Shown here: positions 63,595 through 64,000 of the stretch, piece after piece | Numbering within the stretch: position 1 is the stretch's first letter | Layout: each line of letters starts with the position of its first letter | From: Saprospiraceae bacterium | GTDB lineage: Bacteria; Bacteroidota; Bacteroidia; Chitinophagales; Saprospiraceae | DNA length: 64,000 bases | NCBI GenBank assembly: GCA_020628095.1 | Contig: JAHDFP010000001.1 | Span: 400,847-464,846 of the forward strand | Direction: 5' to 3' | Program-made: the position numbers and the translations under genes | The notes under the pieces: model-generated | Told to the model about the DNA's origin: nothing | What the model saw: only the letters and a program-made list of their open reading frames with translations | Database searches by the model: none

Positions 63595-63665
63595 GCTTTA
63601 TCGTCGGGGTGAGAGGATTCGAACCTCCGACCCTGACGCTAAAGCGTCATGCGCTAATATCTGCT
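63583..63665 (-). repeat. Direct repeat copy 1 with tRNA 3'-portion-like sequence
   Basis: 83 bases matching 63918-64000 at an offset of exactly 335, with one difference (T at 63610 against C at 63945). On the minus strand it carries the last five codons and stop of the GIY-YIG gene, then a tRNA-like 3' portion. That portion shows GCGC like a D-stem 3' strand, a TGACGC/GCGTCA hairpin in place of an anticodon arm (16 instead of 17 bases), variable GGGTC, T-arm GGAGG-TTCGAAT-CCTCT (63612-63628), acceptor strand CACCCCG (63605-63611) and A at 63604. The acceptor would pair with CGGGGTG, as in tRNA-Pro. The repeat begins in the loop of the terminator hairpin seen intact in copy 2. Confidence 0.85.
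63604..63657 (-). pseudogene. tRNA-like 3' portion without a 5' half (copy 1)
   Basis: The tRNA-like part of repeat copy 1. Upstream on the minus strand, where the acceptor 5' strand and D-arm should be, the sequence is instead the coding end of the GIY-YIG gene, so no cloverleaf can form. The anticodon arm has a 6-base loop. It is therefore a remnant or carried copy, not a functional tRNA gene. Confidence 0.75.
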
Positions 63666-63892
63666 AAATATCTTCTAGCTCCCCTCTTTTTGATCTTTTG
63701 CTCCAATTCCCTTGATTCACCTACCTGATCAAACTTCTGGCTGAATACTAGCTTCCAGTCATTCGATTTTCCTGTATATCCTTTATGATCTATATTATGT
63801 TGATACAATCTAATAGCCAATGGCTGACCAGTAGATCCTGTATAATATCTATTAAGAGTCTTGGAGTAAAGAATATATGTCTGATAAACCAT
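63647..63892 (-). CDS. Small GIY-YIG endonuclease in a tRNA-flanked cassette
   Basis: 81 residues, essentially only the GIY-YIG nuclease domain (URI type). Motifs: YILYSKTLNRYYTGST (YIL and YTG at 6-8 and 17-19), Arg28 and His32 in IRLYQHN, and the metal-binding Glu in RELEQKIKKRGARRYL (probably Glu64). All expected catalytic positions are kept, so it should cut DNA. The gene starts 8 bases after an intrinsic terminator and ends inside a tRNA-like 3' portion; its TGA lies in the arm of that element's hairpin. The last codons lie within an 83-base repeat that recurs at the window's right edge, so another copy of the gene may lie beyond it. Confidence 0.88.
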   Translation of the reverse strand: MVYQTYILYSKTLNRYYTGSTGQPLAIRLYQHNIDHKGYTGKSNDWKLVFSQKFDQVGESRELEQKIKKRGARRYLADISA

Positions 63893-63900
63893 AACAATTC

Positions 63901-63917
63901 AAAAAAAGCCCAGCCTG

Positions 63918-63933
<16 letters not shown>
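63901..63933 (-). terminator. Intrinsic terminator between the tRNA-like element and the GIY-YIG gene
   Basis: AAGCCCAGCCTG (63906-63917), loop AAAA and CAGACTGAGCTT (63922-63933): a 12-bp stem with two G-U pairs on the minus strand, followed by T7. It would end transcripts coming from the tRNA side just before the GIY-YIG start. Confidence 0.85.

Positions 63934-64000
<67 letters not shown>

Noticed and set aside
63604..63665. Intact tRNA gene at the right end (for example reading an AGC anticodon from TTTAGCAG)
   Set aside because: The upstream half is GIY-YIG coding sequence, the apparent loop is made of its codons, and no 5' acceptor strand pairs with CACCCCG. Only a 3' portion is present.

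Overview
The window is chromosomal DNA of a Bacteroidota bacterium, most likely a gliding, carotenoid-bearing, Saprospiraceae-like lineage; the family is inferred and the phylum is well supported. Evidence for the phylum: a type IX secretion/gliding cluster (gldJ, PorP/SprF, porU, porV), several secreted proteins with type IX C-terminal sorting domains, an LpxC-FabZ fusion, DUF3667, and repeated TAnnTTTG -7 boxes in place of E. coli-type promoters. The DNA is AT-rich, gene-dense and chromosomal in character. No phage, insertion sequence, rRNA or CRISPR array was seen.

Layout. 1-1939: a sigma factor (cut by the left edge) overlapping a gene for a membrane-anchored protein with an outer-membrane barrel-like end. 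1936-2976: PhoD-like lipoprotein. 3361-8311 (minus): a four-gene operon of a Cys-rich type IX cargo protein, a TPR-CHAT protease-like membrane protein, a sigma factor and a TPR-type anti-sigma-like protein. 8413-11244 (minus): CBM9-like protein, QueE, RidA, a thioredoxin-fold protein and a lipocalin-like lipoprotein. 11280-17581 (minus): complete nqrABCDEF for the Na+-pumping NADH:quinone oxidoreductase, with an unusual NqrA. 17864-23209 (minus): a 1781-residue secreted modular protein. 23599-28890: DUF3667, MerR, and a lipid A operon lpxD-lpxC/fabZ-lpxA with an ABC ATPase. 29174-31363: hemC, a degenerate exonuclease-like gene and hemD. 31351-33658 (minus): adk, then prs-rplY. 33669-37192: EamA transporter, then PadR plus three tandem membrane paralogues. 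37208-39384 (minus): gamma-carbonic anhydrase-like, TraB/GumN-like and RlmB-like. 39530-43120: secreted M36 metalloprotease. 43487-45523 (minus): OmpA-family protein. 45711-55464: degenerate arginase-like gene, murF, gldJ, PorP/SprF, porU and porV. 55538-55909 (minus): RNase P RNA. 56019-62682: NtrY-like kinase, CrtZ-like hydroxylase, acs and an L,D-transpeptidase. 62881-64000: an unrecognised membrane protein, then a small GIY-YIG endonuclease gene embedded between two direct repeats that carry a tRNA 3' portion.

How the parts connect. PorU/PorV and their partners would process and attach the window's own sorting-domain proteins (7493-8311, 17864-23209, 39530-43120). Two independent sigma/membrane-partner pairs (left end, and the CHAT operon) suggest envelope signalling. 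Nqr, heme synthesis and acetate activation fit a respiring marine-type metabolism.

The best candidates for something undescribed are the right-end cassette, in which a 335-bp unit carries an 81-residue GIY-YIG nuclease and regenerates a tRNA 3' part at each copy; the CHAT-sigma-TPR operon; and the PadR-controlled tandem paralogues.
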